Notes under the pieces: model-generated
What the model was told of the DNA's origin: nothing
Database searches by the model: none
What the model saw: only the letters and a program-made list of their open reading frames with translations
NCBI GenBank assembly: GCA_963281255.1
Contig: OY725494.1
Coordinates: forward strand, 3,361,934 to 3,425,933
Length of the DNA: 64,000 nucleotides
Reading direction: 5' to 3'
Origin: Aphrocallistes beatrix
Taxonomy: Eukaryota; Porifera; Hexactinellida; Sceptrulophora; Aphrocallistidae
Shown: one piece after another, positions 52,268-64,000 of the stretch
How the letters are laid out: every line of letters begins with the position of its first letter
How positions within the stretch are numbered: position 1 is the first letter of the stretch
Position numbers and translations under genes: made by a program

Positions 52268-55200
52268 ATGGACGGATATGAAGAAGAGTTAAAATTATTA
52301 AAAATTCCAAGCAGCCAAGAACATGGAAAGAGCGTAGAACCCATTCAAATTCCAGACTCGTACAAAACGAATACTGAAGCTGAGGAAAAGGCGATAAATT
52401 TCGCCAAAAACTTCCGCCGGCAATACATGCACCTGTACCAAGACAGGAAGCCCTTGATGCTGTACCCTCCGAATGAGTTCGAAGTCCCCAAACTAATCTG
52501 CACCAGCCTTCGTCCCACTCAGCTCAAGTTCAAGCAGCTCTATGATTTTGATCTCTGCGCTGAGTTCGTAGCAGACTACCTCACCTATCAGGTAATTACT
52601 TCTTTGACACTCGAATGCTACCCACACTAGCGCACTATCCCACGAACCGTCTGGTACTTCATTTATAAAAATAGAATTGATTATAATGGGAAATTCTGAG
52701 CCTAGGCCAGCCATTTAGGATATTTTACAAGTAGTTTGTTTTAGCAGCTTAAGAGTTTAGAATCGTGAAGACTACACACGTACTAATTATTTCCAAGGTT
52801 TAATTACCAAAAAGTCGTGATATCGCGGATGTCTCCAGCCATTTTCAATGGGAAAGAAGTCAAGTTGTAACACTGTGCATAGGCGTAGGAGTAGGTGCGG
52901 CAGGTCCGGCTTTGGCCGGACCACTTTTTTGGGCAAGGATCAGATGGTCCGGCTTTTGGCCGGACTTCTTTTTTAGCCGGTCCGGCGGGTCCGGTTTTTG
53001 GCCGGACCATGAATTTTCCTATTTGCTGACTTATAAGTTTGTGCTATTGCATTCCAATGTATGTATATCTTTTGTCTGACCTTATTTATCAAGTTTGCTA
53101 GCTGAATTATATAATTGGAGTTATAACTGGAGTTATAACTGGAGTTATAACTGGAGTTATAACTGGAGTTATAACTGAAGTTATAACTGAAGTTATAACT
53201 GGAGTTATAACTGAAGTTATAACTGGAGTTATAACTGGAGTTATAACTGAAGTTATAACTGGAGTTATAACTGGAGTTATAACTGAAGTTATAACTGGAG
53301 TTATAACAGGAGTTATAACTGAAGTTATAACTGGAGTTATAACTGAAGTTATAACTGGTGTTATAACTGGAGTTATAACTGAAGTTATAACTGAAGTTAT
53401 AACTGAAGTTATAACTGAAGTTATAACTGAAGTTATAACTGGAGTTATAACTGGAGTTATAACTGGTGTTATAACTGGAGTTATAACTGGCGTCAGAGGC
53501 GGCGCCAGGACGCCGCCACTGGGGGGGCACCTTGGGGGCACAAATCATTTCCAGTAGGGCACCAACATTTTTTGGGTACAGATTACCCGCCAATGAGAAC
53601 TAATAGGTATATAGTACTGTTGCATGAAAAAATGCCCCCACTATGGATATTCATGTAAATATGGGGGGGGGCAAAATTTCATGGAGTTAGCGTGAAAAAT
53701 GTTATAACTGAAGTTATAACTGGAGTTATTTTAACTGGAGTTATAACTGGAGTTATAACTGAAGTTATAACTGAAGTTATAACTGGAGTTATAACTGGAG
53801 TTATAACTGGAGTTATAACTGGAGTTATAACTGGAGTCAGAGGCGGCGACGGGACGCCGCCACTGGGGGGGCACAAATCATTTCCAGTGGGGCACCAACA
53901 TTTTTTGGGTACAGATTACCCGCCAATGACAAACAATAGGTATATAGTACTGTTGCATGAAAAAATGCCCCCACCATGGATATTCTTGAGTTTAACACTA
54001 AATATTGCTGATACTATTTATATACGATACATTTATGAAAGTCATTGTTATTACTTCACACGACTAGTTTGTTGATTTGCAATGCTTTAGTAAACGAATA
54101 GAAGCCAAATAGCATTCAAAATGTTTTGTATAAGCATTGGCATACTTTAGAATATCCATGGTGGGGGGCATTTTTTCATGCAACAGTACATATATATACA
54201 CTGCCCTGCCAAAAGTATTCGTACACCTCAACATTTTCCATACTAATAGTTATGAAATGTGTCTATTTAAGAAGTCAATATTATTAATTGGTATCAAATA
54301 TCCTTCTGTTCCCTTCAAATCCGTTATCTGCATATGTTATTTACCGACTTTGGAAGTTTTTAACTCTCAAAATTAACACTAGATCTTAAAAATTTCATCT
54401 TGTGTTATCATGTGCCATTAGTGCCATCATATATAGTGGTAAAAACATGTGAAATCTGGCACAAGGTGGCACTGTTAACATTTTTTTAACTTTGGTAATC
54501 AGTAATCAAATGGAAACTTTCTAAAGTGAGTAATTAACTTATATAGAAAACGAATTTGAAGCAAAAAGAAGGGTATCTGATGCCAATTGATAATATTGAC
54601 TTCTTAAATAGAGACATTTCATTACTATTAGCATGGAAAGTATTGAGGCGTACGAACACTTTTGGTAGGGGAGTGTATATACACATATTATGTTATTTTC
54701 TTACACTTAAATATTGGTGTACACTATTGAATTAGAGAAACCTGTTTATCGATATAATAGAAGCCTAGTAAAATAGTGCGAAGGCATGGACAAATGAATG
54801 ACGCATGTATTCCTGTCGGAAATTGGTGCCCCCCTCTACAGGAGGGGACACCACTAATTATAGGGGGGGCACGTGCTCCCCCTGGTCCCCCCCCTGGCGC
54901 CGCCACTGACTGGAGTTATAACTGGAGTTATAACTGGAGACTGGAGTTATAACTGAAGTTATAACTAGAGTTCTTGGCTTATATATTATAATTGCAGCTA
55001 TAGCTGGAGTCCATGGCTTACCAACATTTTGGCGCAAAATATTTTGAGCACTACACCACTGGGTGTAGATTCCCAATTGCAAATTACCAAAACTATGTGG
55101 CCACTCTTTGTTTTTATTACAATAGATGCATATATTAAACAAAATTTCGAATTGGATTGGTGAAAGTAGTCGATATTAAGTTTTTTTAATACTTCCAGGC

Positions 55201-58200
55201 GTTTGCACGGCGACTTTGCAGACACTAAGTGTTCGCTAGCCGTGCTACGCAAGTGCGCTTATGAATAATCAATTTATAAAATATAGATTGTAAAACAATG
55301 GTACGTCATAGAAAAATTTGCAACTGCAGAAGGTGTTAAAATTATTTTAACCACATTAGGTGTCAAAAATTGATAGGGTTGCATTCATGGTATAATTGAT
55401 TTAAATTATGTTATTGAAATATAATTGTTTAAGATTTAATCAGAACACTTGCACTAGATGCTAGAGAAGCCGACAGAGATTCCTGAGCATCTGTACAGCA
55501 GTACGAAGGTGCTGGAGACACAGAAAGCGCACTGCTTTGAATATTCACACCTCCTCTGTTCCCTCCTCCTGGGGGCCGGATACGATGCGTACGTGGTCTC
55601 AGGATACGCCAGCAGAGCTGTGACCCTGTTAGACCTCACAACTGAAGAGTGTCCCCTCCTGGCGGAGAAAGGGAAAGACAAGGAGGAGGTGGAGGAGGAT
55701 AAAGAACCCCCACGTTACGCCGCCAGGCCCCCTAGGTCTCTGGAGAGTGGGTTCAAGGAGAAGGTAGGCTTTCAGATAGTCCGACATTTGAAATCTGAGG
55801 AGATTCTCACGCATTATAAAGAAAAACAGCTGCTAAAATACAGATTTTCTAATTCCCTCTCCCGAGAATGGATTTGTATTGTTAATGAGATGTTTCAGAT
55901 GCTCAGTCGACATTAGTCGTAGTAATTTATTAGTTCTCACAGTTTCTCAAGCATCTTACATTCAGATCTTGTGAAGAATCATTAGATTAAGATAGAGAGT
56001 TCAAGTATCAATGGTTAGGCAGCTGTTAGATTTATCTAGTCAAACTTTGTCTAAACATATCCCAAAGAAACTTACGACTTCGATCAATTCGCACAAAAAA
56101 AATCTTAGCGTTCTTTCCCCATTTATTTTATGTCATTGAGAAATATTTGTTACGAGTAATGCTAACTGCTTTTAATAACCAGGTGGAGAAGAAGAGACGA
56201 GAAGCCGAGAAGAAGCGCAGGGAAGCTGAACTGGCAGAGGCAGCACGAGAGGAGGGAGAGAAAGATGAGTTATACGGGAAGAGGGTACACTCGTGGGTTC
56301 TTGTCCTCAGTGGGAGTAGAGAGGTTCCCCAGTCTTTCTTCTTGGAGCCGACCAGCGGACTAGCTCTCCCTCTCACTGACCCCAACTACCACTGGATAGA
56401 GTCCATCTGGAACCATAGGAACTTCTGGGTGAACATGCAGCAGTGTATGAATGGATGTGAGTACTTGTACAATTCATCTTGTTCGTTCATAGTGTAAATG
56501 CGACTGTGTAATTAGGCTTGGAAAATATGAAACGACCTTATTGTATCCTTTCAGTATTCTGATTAATTCATTTTATTGGAATACCCCGTAACTTCTACTA
56601 GACACACAGCAGTCCGCATCTAACCCCTGTGTACTTAGGTAAGGACATCTCGTACGACCTGGGAGACGCCCGGCACTGGGAGTACTTCCTGCCTAACGTG
56701 CCAGCCCGTCTCAGCATCCAGCCGGATGAGGAGGAGCCCCCTCGCATCATCAGCTTGACCTCAGAGGTGCAGGAGCGGACGTTCGAGCTACCTCCGTCAT
56801 GGCTGCTGCCCTTAGACATCAGCGAGCACGCGTTCGAGACGAGACATCCAAACGGAAAGAAATCGATTCTCTACAAGAAATGCAGACTCGACAAGTTCGC
56901 ACCTTACCTCAATGAGGATGGCATGGTGGGCCATCTCTCCATATATGGAGATATATTTCTGAGCGTGGAGCTGGAAGTGAGGGAGTGGTTTCAGTTCAGA
57001 GCAGATAAGCTGCAAAGACGCACCAAGTTCGTAGCGTCACAGAAACTGAAGGAAGAGTTCGGCAAAGGCCGTCCTCTCCGTCTGAGAGAGCACACCTTCC
57101 TGCTGGAGGAGCCGGGACTCGAAGGCGCCAGGACCCTCTGCTACTACGACAAGTCCAGAGTGGATGGGCTGGAGCGCAGGGAGCTGAGTAGGTTCCAGAT
57201 GACTGAGCACTTTAAGGGAAGAGACGACTTCCTGCTTAAGAGAGAGGTGAGTGATGTGTTGGTGATGACTGAACTTAAAGGAAAATTTAATCCTCGCGCT
57301 TTCCCTTATTGAAGATGATCTGTTCATCCCTCATAACACTCCCGCTAGGTAGAATATGGGCAGCAACAGACTAGCATCAGTCTACCCGGAGATGAGTCCA
57401 AGGAGAAACAACGTCCTATCATCAAGATAACAAGCATATTTGATAGAGACAGTTCCAAGCACGCAACCCAAGACATCGAGGTCTGTGTGTTTTCTATTTT
57501 GGAGAACAAGATATCTCTATGCTACCACCTGGAGAAGGGAAGAATCACTTCCAACACGAGGGAATTCCTGAAACCTGACACCTCTGATGATTCCATAGCT
57601 CCTAAGTTTGACCCCGAGTGTACGACTGCATTCAAAGTAGACCCGACTGCTCCCGACCCTAAGAACTACCAGCTGTTCCAGCTGTTGACGGAACTCCTGG
57701 CGAAAGAGGAGGCTAGCATTGTGGATGTGAGTGGTTGTGATGATATTATTATGTTTAAAATTCCTATATAGAGCATTTAATAACTACAAATTGAAATAAA
57801 CATTATTGAAAATAAACTTGCAATATACGATTTTTTTTTTCCCAATTCGATATTAGGAATCTACAAAACCGTTAAGTATCGTTGAAAATTAATCTCTAAC
57901 ATTTTTAAAATTTGTTTACTTTCTAGATCTACTGCGAACAAAAACAAACAAATTATGTATCCTAGAACTTGAAAATTCGATATTCAGAATCTACACCCTC
58001 GAAAACCCTCGATGAACCGTTGCAAGCTAGTCCCTACCATATTTGGAATTCGTTTGCTTTAATTTGAAATTAATGAATAAAATTTTATCTTCCTGAAATC
58101 GATCCAGTATCATAGTATTTACGTTCACTTAGATTCGCAAGAGTGAGGATGAAGTGCGTCTCGTTCTTCAGTCGAGGAGAGAGGAGGAGACGGAGCACAG

Positions 58201-58796
58201 CCTGGATGTGAGTGTGTACGATACAGCGAGGAACGAGAAAGCTCGCAAGCACCGGCTGGAGATGGAGAGACAGAGGGAACAAGAGGAGAGGTTGAGGAAG
58301 GAGAAGGAGATGGACTATCTAGCCCCCTACCTCGCGAAGATCGGTGATCCCCCTCACCTCACTACTGAAGATGCCGAGAAGGTCAAATATCCACAATTCT
58401 TTTTACTGAAACGAAATTAATGAAACTCGCATGAGTCTTATCTTTAGTAAGATATCTTCCGTCATCTTGTAACAGACGTTATTTTTGTAGGTTTACAACT
58501 CATGTTTGTCCGACTTCAAGAGCCGCCTTATCAACATGGCCCAGTACATCCAGACCAAGTACGAGAAGGAGAGACAGGCCCTGGAGGCCAAGCAGTCCTG
58601 GTACCAGAGCAACCAGGGATCTGTGAGTAAGCAGGACGAGGAGGAGTACCTCACTTTCTGCTCGGAGGCAATGTTCAAGATTCACACGCTGGAGCAGAGA
58701 CTCAACAAGCACAAGGAGTTGGCTCAGAAGAGGTTTGCCGAGCTCAAAGACAAGTTGCACATGGATCGCCGTCTCGCACAGGTGTTGAATCCCTAA
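52268..58796 (+). CDS. DRC7: Dynein regulatory complex subunit 7 (CCDC135)
   Basis: Seven exons, all joined in phase: 52268-52591, 55458-55763, 56183-56456, 56639-57246, 57349-57726, 58133-58381, 58491-58796, giving 814 residues (human 874). DRC7 belongs to the nexin-dynein regulatory complex of motile axonemes. Matches run the whole length: PDSYKTNTEAEEKAINFAKN with FRRQYMHLYQDRKPL, FVADYLTYQ, EHLYSSTKVLETQKAHCFEY (transglutaminase-like fold with its Cys near residue 137), GAGYDAYVVSGY, RVHSWVLVLSGSREVP, ESIWNHRNFWVNMQ, FETRHPNGKKSILYKKCRLD, VSVYDTARNEKARKHR and the coiled C-terminus (TLEQRLNKHKELAQKRFAEL). Presence implies motile cilia or flagella. Intron 1 is very long for this genome (2.9 kb) because of nested repeats. 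Confidence 0.95.
53115..53490. repeat. 12-bp satellite (GGAGTTATAACT)n in DRC7 intron 1
   Basis: About 31 units, with a GAAGTTATAACT variant and a few GGTGTT units. The same satellite resumes at about 53701-53837 and 54909-54970. The first gap, 53494-53690, holds a truncated copy of the hAT-like left end. The second is the hAT-like element 53838-54908. Upstream, 52885-53010 holds a separate direct repeat of GGTCCGGCTTTGGCCGGAC-like units. Confidence 0.93.
53838..54908. mobile_element. hAT-like non-autonomous element inserted in satellite
   Basis: Ends CAGAGGCGGCGACGGGAC and, inverted, CAGTGGCGGCGCCAGGGG. The 8 bases ACTGGAGT lie on both sides (53830-53837, 54909-54916). They are also satellite sequence, so either a target duplication or the satellite itself could explain them. 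It is 1071 bp and non-coding. Runs of G near the left end and C near the right extend the inverted match. A related left end at 53494 lies in the same satellite. A mariner-like MITE has inserted into it (54199-54675). Confidence 0.7.
54199..54675. mobile_element. mariner/Tc1-like MITE nested in the hAT-like element
   Basis: 477 bp, flanked by TA (54197-54198, 54676-54677), with inverted arms of about 95 bp. The ends are CACTGCCCTGCCAAAAGTAT and, inverted, CACTCCCCTACCAAAAGTGT; both continue through CATTTCAT-like and AAGAAGTCAATATTAT blocks. The arms differ at roughly one base in ten, so the element is not brand new. No coding sequence. Confidence 0.85.
57830..58055. repeat. Diverged dispersed repeat family B copy in DRC7 intron 5
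   Basis: TTCGATATTCAGAATCTACA with CCCTCGATGAACCGTTGCAAGCTAGTC-like sequence parallels family B (GATATTCGAAATCTACA, GTTGGAAGCTAGTC). Two degraded units lie in direct orientation, separated by AACAAAAACAAACAAATTAT. Another eroded unit is near 60110-60200 in GLS intron 2. Confidence 0.55.
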
Positions 58797-58976
58797 CGAC
58801 TACCCTGTCACTTATCCATCCTATATCTCAGTATTTATGTGCTCGATGCCTGTTTGTATTCTAATCAGAACAACTGTTGTACTCAATTGATTAACTAAGT
58901 AGGACAGATATGGCAGAGTGGTCTCATTTAGCTAGAGCTAGAGGGGAGGATATTCCGCACTATCTTAAACAACGAT

Positions 58977-59397
58977 GGCGGAAAATTTGTCGCCGGAAAA
59001 TTCGTCGCTATCGTATCTAATGCTGCATAAATAAGAATATAACCGGCATCCTCTGCATTTCCATTTTCGGATTATTTCGAGTCATAGCGGCTAAAATCAA
59101 GACATCTACATATAGTACAAGTACAAGCTTGTACATAAGCTACGGCTGTAGTGCAAAATCCCATGATTACATTATCATTGGCCTAAAATGCCATGATATC
59201 ACGTGACTACTTTAATTCTCCACCTCAAAAATCCTCTTGACACCTGGTTTCGAGTTCAATTCCTCCTTTCAAATGCAATCGGCCTTCGGCCCCTTCATCA
59301 TATTTCCACACCTAAAAGCACCCACTTCCTCCATTATTACACATTGTATATACAACTTAGGTTTCCGGGGACGAGATTCCCGCGACGAATTTTCCGT
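58977..59397. mobile_element. MITE family with GGAAAATTTGTCGCCGG ends
   Basis: The left end GGCGGAAAATTTGTCGCCGG is mirrored on the right by GCGACGAATTTTCCG. It is related to the copy at 19211-19586. Non-coding. It fills most of the 690-bp gap between DRC7 and GLS. Confidence 0.6.
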
Positions 59398-59488
59398 TAA
59401 CGATTCAACAACATGTGCATAGTATGAACTGCGTCCTGTAGCGCTGTACTAGCTAGGTTGATCCTGAAAGGCTGTGATAATATTTTGT

Positions 59489-62400
59489 ATGATGTTCTCC
59501 CGAATGCTTACCAGACTCTGTTTCGCCTCTCAGCACCATCTCCCATCTCGTTCCTTATTCACTGCGACCTGTCTGAGACAGGAGAGTCTGGTGAGCGGGG
59601 GACATGAAGGGGATGAAGTGGATCATCTCCTGACTAAACACTTCATGGAGGGAGGGTTTGTGCGTCCCCAGAAGCTGATAGAACAGACAGAACGAGTGGG
59701 GATCAGTCTCAGTGATCCTAGGTTCAAACTCACTAATTCTAAAATAAAGAAGGTCATGAGAGAGAACCCGGGAGGTTAGTGTTAGCTGCCATAATTCATC
59801 TGTTTAACGAGTGATCTACAAATATGTAAAACATTTTTAATAGGTGTTTGTTCACTTGAGGAATTCAAGGATGCTATATCAGACAGCCTACCTTTAGTTT
59901 TGAGAGTCATTCAAGGGAAAGTTATCATTCCAAGATTCTCCCAGTTTTCAGAGTAAGTATTTTGGTTCTCATGCTAGCAAATCATAGTAGGACACTTGAC
60001 CATTATATCCAATGCATCATGGTTGGTTGAGGTTTAGAGTGGTGAAATTGACATATTTCACTTTTCTCACAGTGGCAATGAAGAATGTGATATTTATTCT
60101 CACTTAGGCAGATGGAAGAGATTAGGTTTTCAAGGTTCACCTAATGTTTTCAAAAGGTGTAGATCCCGAATAAAATATTTCCGAAGCTCTCTGATAAATA
60201 TTTTATTTGTTTTGATAATCAAGAGTTCACACGTAGTGCGTGAAATTAATGAGAATCTCGCTATTAGAAAGATCAAGGCAATTTACGAGGAGGAGAAACT
60301 GAATGGGGAGGGCAGGGTAGCTGACTACATCCCCCAACTAGCCAAATACTCTCCTGACTACTGGGGAGTCGCTGTCACTACAATCGACGGACAAAGACTT
60401 TGTCTCGGAGATACCAACGTCAACTTTGCCCTCCAATCTAGCGTCAAGCCGTACATGTACGCAGTGGCTATCACTGAGGAGTCTCCACAGTATGTGAGTA
60501 AGATTGTTTGTGGTCCATTACACAAACCTTCATCATATCCACCCTTTTTACTTGAGAATAGTCACATCAAAGATGCATGCAATGTAAATACACTGCTTTC
60601 TGTATCCTTTCGATTTTATTCGCAGGATATGTTACTGCCAGTTTAACCAATATTATCATTGTACATAGCTCTTCAGCAGTAATAAATGCCACACCAAGAT
60701 ACCAAAATAAGAATCAACAATTCATCCTTGGTTTAAGAGATCGGATTACTCCCTCTGATTAATTAACTAACATTTCTTATTGATGCACAGGTGAACGAGT
60801 TCTTCGGGTTTGAGCCGAGCGGGTTTGACTTTAACGAGATCGTTCTTGATGAGGATAACAAGCCGCACAACCCACTCATCAACGCAGGAGCCATCGTGGT
60901 GGCTAGTCTGATCCGCCCGGACCTTCCTCTGCCCGACAGAACGGTACACATGCTGGACGTGATGAGCAAGCTGACTGGCGGAGATAAGATTGGCATCGAT
61001 CTGCCGACGTTCCTCTCTGAACGAGAGAATGCTGATAGGTACTCATTGTTGTATTATGCAAGTATGTCAGGACGGAGCTGGGTTGGTTCAACGCTAAACC
61101 GCCGCTGATGTCCGTTGGAGGTTTGGAATAAATGTATTGGATTGTCAATGTTTTTAGCCGATTTTTTAGTTCATAGTTTTAACAAGAAAATACAACGGAA
61201 GATTTTATCCAGTCGGTTCCTAATGATAAGCGACATAATTGAATATGTATAATACGTACTAATATCTTCAGTTATTTTACGCCTTTATTAATATTGACAT
61301 CGGTTGACCTGCTAACCGCTAGGAAATATCTTTCTGTAACAACAAATTTTTTGGTTAACCAACCCCAGCCCTGAACAAGCCTTGAAATTCTGAATATGCG
61401 AGTATTGATGAATGACTTGTTTATTAAATTCACTCAGAAATTACGCCATCGCTCATTACATTAACGACCATTCGTGCTTCCCGAGCGGAACCAACTTACG
61501 AGCAGCCTGCGACCTCTACTTCCAATTCTGCTCCATCATGATGAATGCTAGCCAGGGCAGCGTGCTGGCGGCCAGCCTGGCCAAGGGGGGCGTGTGTCCT
61601 CTCACCGAAGAGAGAGTGTTTGATGACTCCGCTGTGAAGGACGCTCTCTCTATCATGCATTCCTGCGGGATGTATAACTACTCAGGGACTTATGCGTTCG
61701 AGGTTGGACTACCTTCTAAATCAGGTTTATAAGCAACTCATTCAGTACGTAATATCACGTCAACTCTAGTATCGATCTAAATTTGATTCATGAAGAATTT
61801 TTTTTAATTAGAAAAATCTTTTAAATATGCATAATATTTTGTTCTTTTACTTGTGTTACTCAACTCGTCTATACAGTATGATTATTAGTATTCATTATTC
61901 TTGTTTGGCTGTGTTTTTACAGTCGTATGCAACAAGAAGTATTTATGTCTATATGACTTTTACAATGTGATTAATACCTACGTAGGTGTGTCTGGAATAA
62001 TTCTAACGGTGATTCCAAACGTGATGGGCATCTGCACGTGGTCGCCTCCTGTGGACCTTCGAGGCAACAGTGTGAGAGGAGTGCAGTTTCATAAGAAGCT
62101 GGTGCAGAGGTTTAACTTCCACAACTTTGACCTGATAATGGATAATTACGTGTCACACGGAGGCTTAGATCCTCGCACACGTACCTTCTCGAAAGATCAC
62201 CAGATCACTTCTGTTCTCTTCGCAGCTATGAAAGGTGCGGAATAATTGCAGTATATTATTCAAATCTAGTGATTTTGTGACAAATTATTCCGACTTATTC
62301 AGTCCGTTACCTAATAACTAATTAACCAAATAGTTCGGTAGGATGTTTTCGGCGAGCACGCTCTGTCTACTAGCATTCCTTTAGACAAATATGTCCACGT

Positions 62401-62953
62401 GTTCATACAAGACATATGAGATATATGTGGTCACATCATCCCATTACACCGCTGAAATTATTCGCACTAATTAAACATTCATAAGAATAATAATCTTATA
62501 TCCACAAATAAATTTTTGCTATTGTCCAGTTCTTATGTTCATTCCTTATCTAGAAAACTGTTTAATAGATCAAAACTCATGAAATTACTGATTAAATTAG
62601 TGATGATACTACTTTCAAATAATTGTCTCCTCAGTACTTTTCTGCATTCAGAATTGCTGAGTTAACAGTCAATATTACTTGTATGCGGTGCATGTTTAGG
62701 AGACCTGAAGCTGATGCACATGTACGCTTTCAGTGGCTACAACTTCGATAGTCCTGACTATGATGGACGCACAGCACTGCACATCGCAGCTGCAGAGGGA
62801 CAGCTGGGCGTGTGCAGGTTCCTGCTTGATCGGTGCAAAGTACAGCTGAGTCCCAATGACCGCTGGGGACAGACACCCCTCACTGAAGCTGTTCGATCAG
62901 GGCGGCATGAAGTGGCGGCCCTTTTGAGGAAGTATGGAGCAGAAGAAAACTAG
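59489..62953 (+). CDS. GLS: Glutaminase (kidney-type), mitochondrial, with ankyrin repeats
   Basis: Seven exons join in frame: 59489-59774, 59844-59952, 60226-60493, 60791-61038, 61438-61724, 61986-62234, 62700-62953, giving 566 residues (human GAC 598, KGA 669). Glutaminase hydrolyses glutamine to glutamate and ammonia. A basic leader (MFSRMLTRLCFASQHH) suits mitochondrial import. The serine-dependent beta-lactamase-like domain has VADYIPQLAKYSPDYWGVAV, the active-site block LQSSVKP (Ser near residue 202 and SxxK Lys), DEDNKPHNPLINAGAI, CFPSGTN, MHSCGMYNYSGTYAFEVGLP-like sequence, SGIILTVIPNVMG and WSPPVDLRGNSV. Two ankyrin repeats close the protein (YDGRTALHIAAAEGQLGVCR and RWGQTPLTEAVRSGRHEVAA). 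The start may be either of two adjacent ATGs (59489 or 59492). The long C-terminal tail of KGA is absent. Confidence 0.95.
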
Positions 62954-64000
62954 GCTGAGTTTTGTAACCAGACATCACTTTTTATATTTCACAACACATT
63001 CCAAGCATAATTTATAAACATGTGTACTATTGGATTTAAATTTACCTCTAAACATGTTGAACCCTTCTGTTTCTTGAGTTGTATTATTACTTCAATCTGA
63101 ACTGTGAATATTTCTTTGAGCAATTAGACTGTTGGGGGATGTACAGTACTCTCACTTTTAATTTCACCATTGACCCTTGTTAATTGTAGAACATTCTTTC
63201 ATATTTCAATACGTAACATTTGTTCTGAGTCTTTTGTGTCAAGACATTTTAACTTGAGCTCATTAGTCAGTAGAAATTTCCAATAATTTCTCAAAGTTGA
63301 ATGAGGCAATACGACACGAGATTGAATAGTTAACCTTATAAGCTTAGAATCTAATGGATGCTCTTACACTCCGTATCCCTGTATACCTACGCATGGGTAC
63401 TTAGCTTATATGGAACCCATGTCATAGATAAGTTTTCTTTCAATGTAAGTCAAAATATTTAATTCGACATTTTTCCAATATCTCTTAATAAAACGATAAC
63501 ATTTTCCAATTTGTAGAAATATCCAGATTTTGTCAGTTTTCTGGTTTTCCTATGGGTTTGTGGGTATATCTACTGGCAAGAGTATATAAGAGGTAATAAT
63601 CTATTGACAAGATTCATTGTTATCGAATAGCACAACACACATGGTGGGCAATGGTTTCTCTTTCTTTGTATTTTAACAATACTTGTGTTTCTTTATTATG
63701 CGTGTTGAAACCTTCTTTCTCCAAAGCAATAAGTTGTACATCTTGATGCACTATATGCATTCCCAATACTATTAGTTATTATTGCCAATTCTGGACCTGT
63801 CGAACTTTAAGTATTAATTCGCACTAGTTCCACCTGGTTATAGTATATTGCGTTACAATCTACCATCTCATGTCTGACCTGCACGAGTTCCTATCTGGTA
63901 TTACTTCATATTCTCTATGCTCAGGGATTGTGCAAATGCTATATTATCAAGATACGTCCAGCCTCGTGCAAATATATCTAGTTACGTACTAATTTTAGGT
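62954..64000. other. Intergenic, right end of window
   Basis: AT-rich sequence after GLS. No coding exon, RNA gene or clear repeat recognised. An AATAAA lies near 63488. Confidence 0.4.

Noticed and set aside
52973-53593. Open frames of repeated NSSY or TPVI units on the minus strand
   Set aside because: They are translations of the 12-bp satellite, whose length is a multiple of three and so stays open. No coding signal beyond the repeat.

Overview
This window is animal nuclear DNA. Nearly every gene is split by short GT-AG introns (about 45-300 bp). The proteins include metazoan-type EPS8, EAF, granulin, DRC7 (motile cilia) and a CTC1-like telomere protein. Intergenic DNA is AT-rich and full of small DNA transposons. 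The compact introns and gene mix suit an invertebrate, possibly an early-branching animal such as a sponge or placozoan, but the sequence alone does not fix the phylum.

Layout: from 1 to about 29.7 kb every conserved gene is on the minus strand: carnitine acetyltransferase (cut by the window edge), a PA-TM-RING ubiquitin ligase, TMEM143, UBE2Z (with a granulin gene on the opposite strand inside its intron), two related Cys/His-rich zinc-binding proteins, AIFM1, EAF, ribosomal protein eL34, a VWA-domain protein with an apparent frameshift, FIP1L1 and a long EPS8. From about 30 kb to the end every gene is on the plus strand: a possible 72-residue helical protein, a zinc-finger gene split by a large transposon, a WD40/U-box protein, an intronless CTC1-like gene, hnRNP Q/R (SYNCRIP-like), DRC7 and glutaminase with ankyrin repeats. 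Exon joins quoted below were worked out by hand and keep frame throughout, except the VWA gene.

The most unusual object is a 6.7-kb FoldBack/Rehavkus-like, Mutator-type element at 33118-39831. Its inverted ends are arrays of a 186-bp unit (ten copies left, four right) in which two unit subtypes largely alternate. Its single intact gene begins with a 2A-like motif (ending NPGS rather than NPGP), carries a DDE/MULE-like core and ends in an OTU cysteine protease domain with a complete catalytic set. It is flanked by an 8-10 bp target duplication and sits inside one intron of a zinc-finger gene whose two exons still join in frame.

Other mobile DNA: Tc1/mariner relics; pogo/Tigger-like, hAT-like and mariner-like MITEs with readable TA or 8-bp target duplications; a nest in DRC7 intron 1 (satellite, hAT-like element, mariner-like MITE); and dispersed families shared by several loci. 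There is no evident operon or pathway clustering. The genes are mostly housekeeping: mitochondrial (CRAT, TMEM143, AIFM1, GLS), ubiquitin (RING ligase, UBE2Z, U-box), transcription and RNA processing (EAF, FIP1, hnRNP), translation (eL34), actin/signalling (EPS8) and cilium (DRC7).
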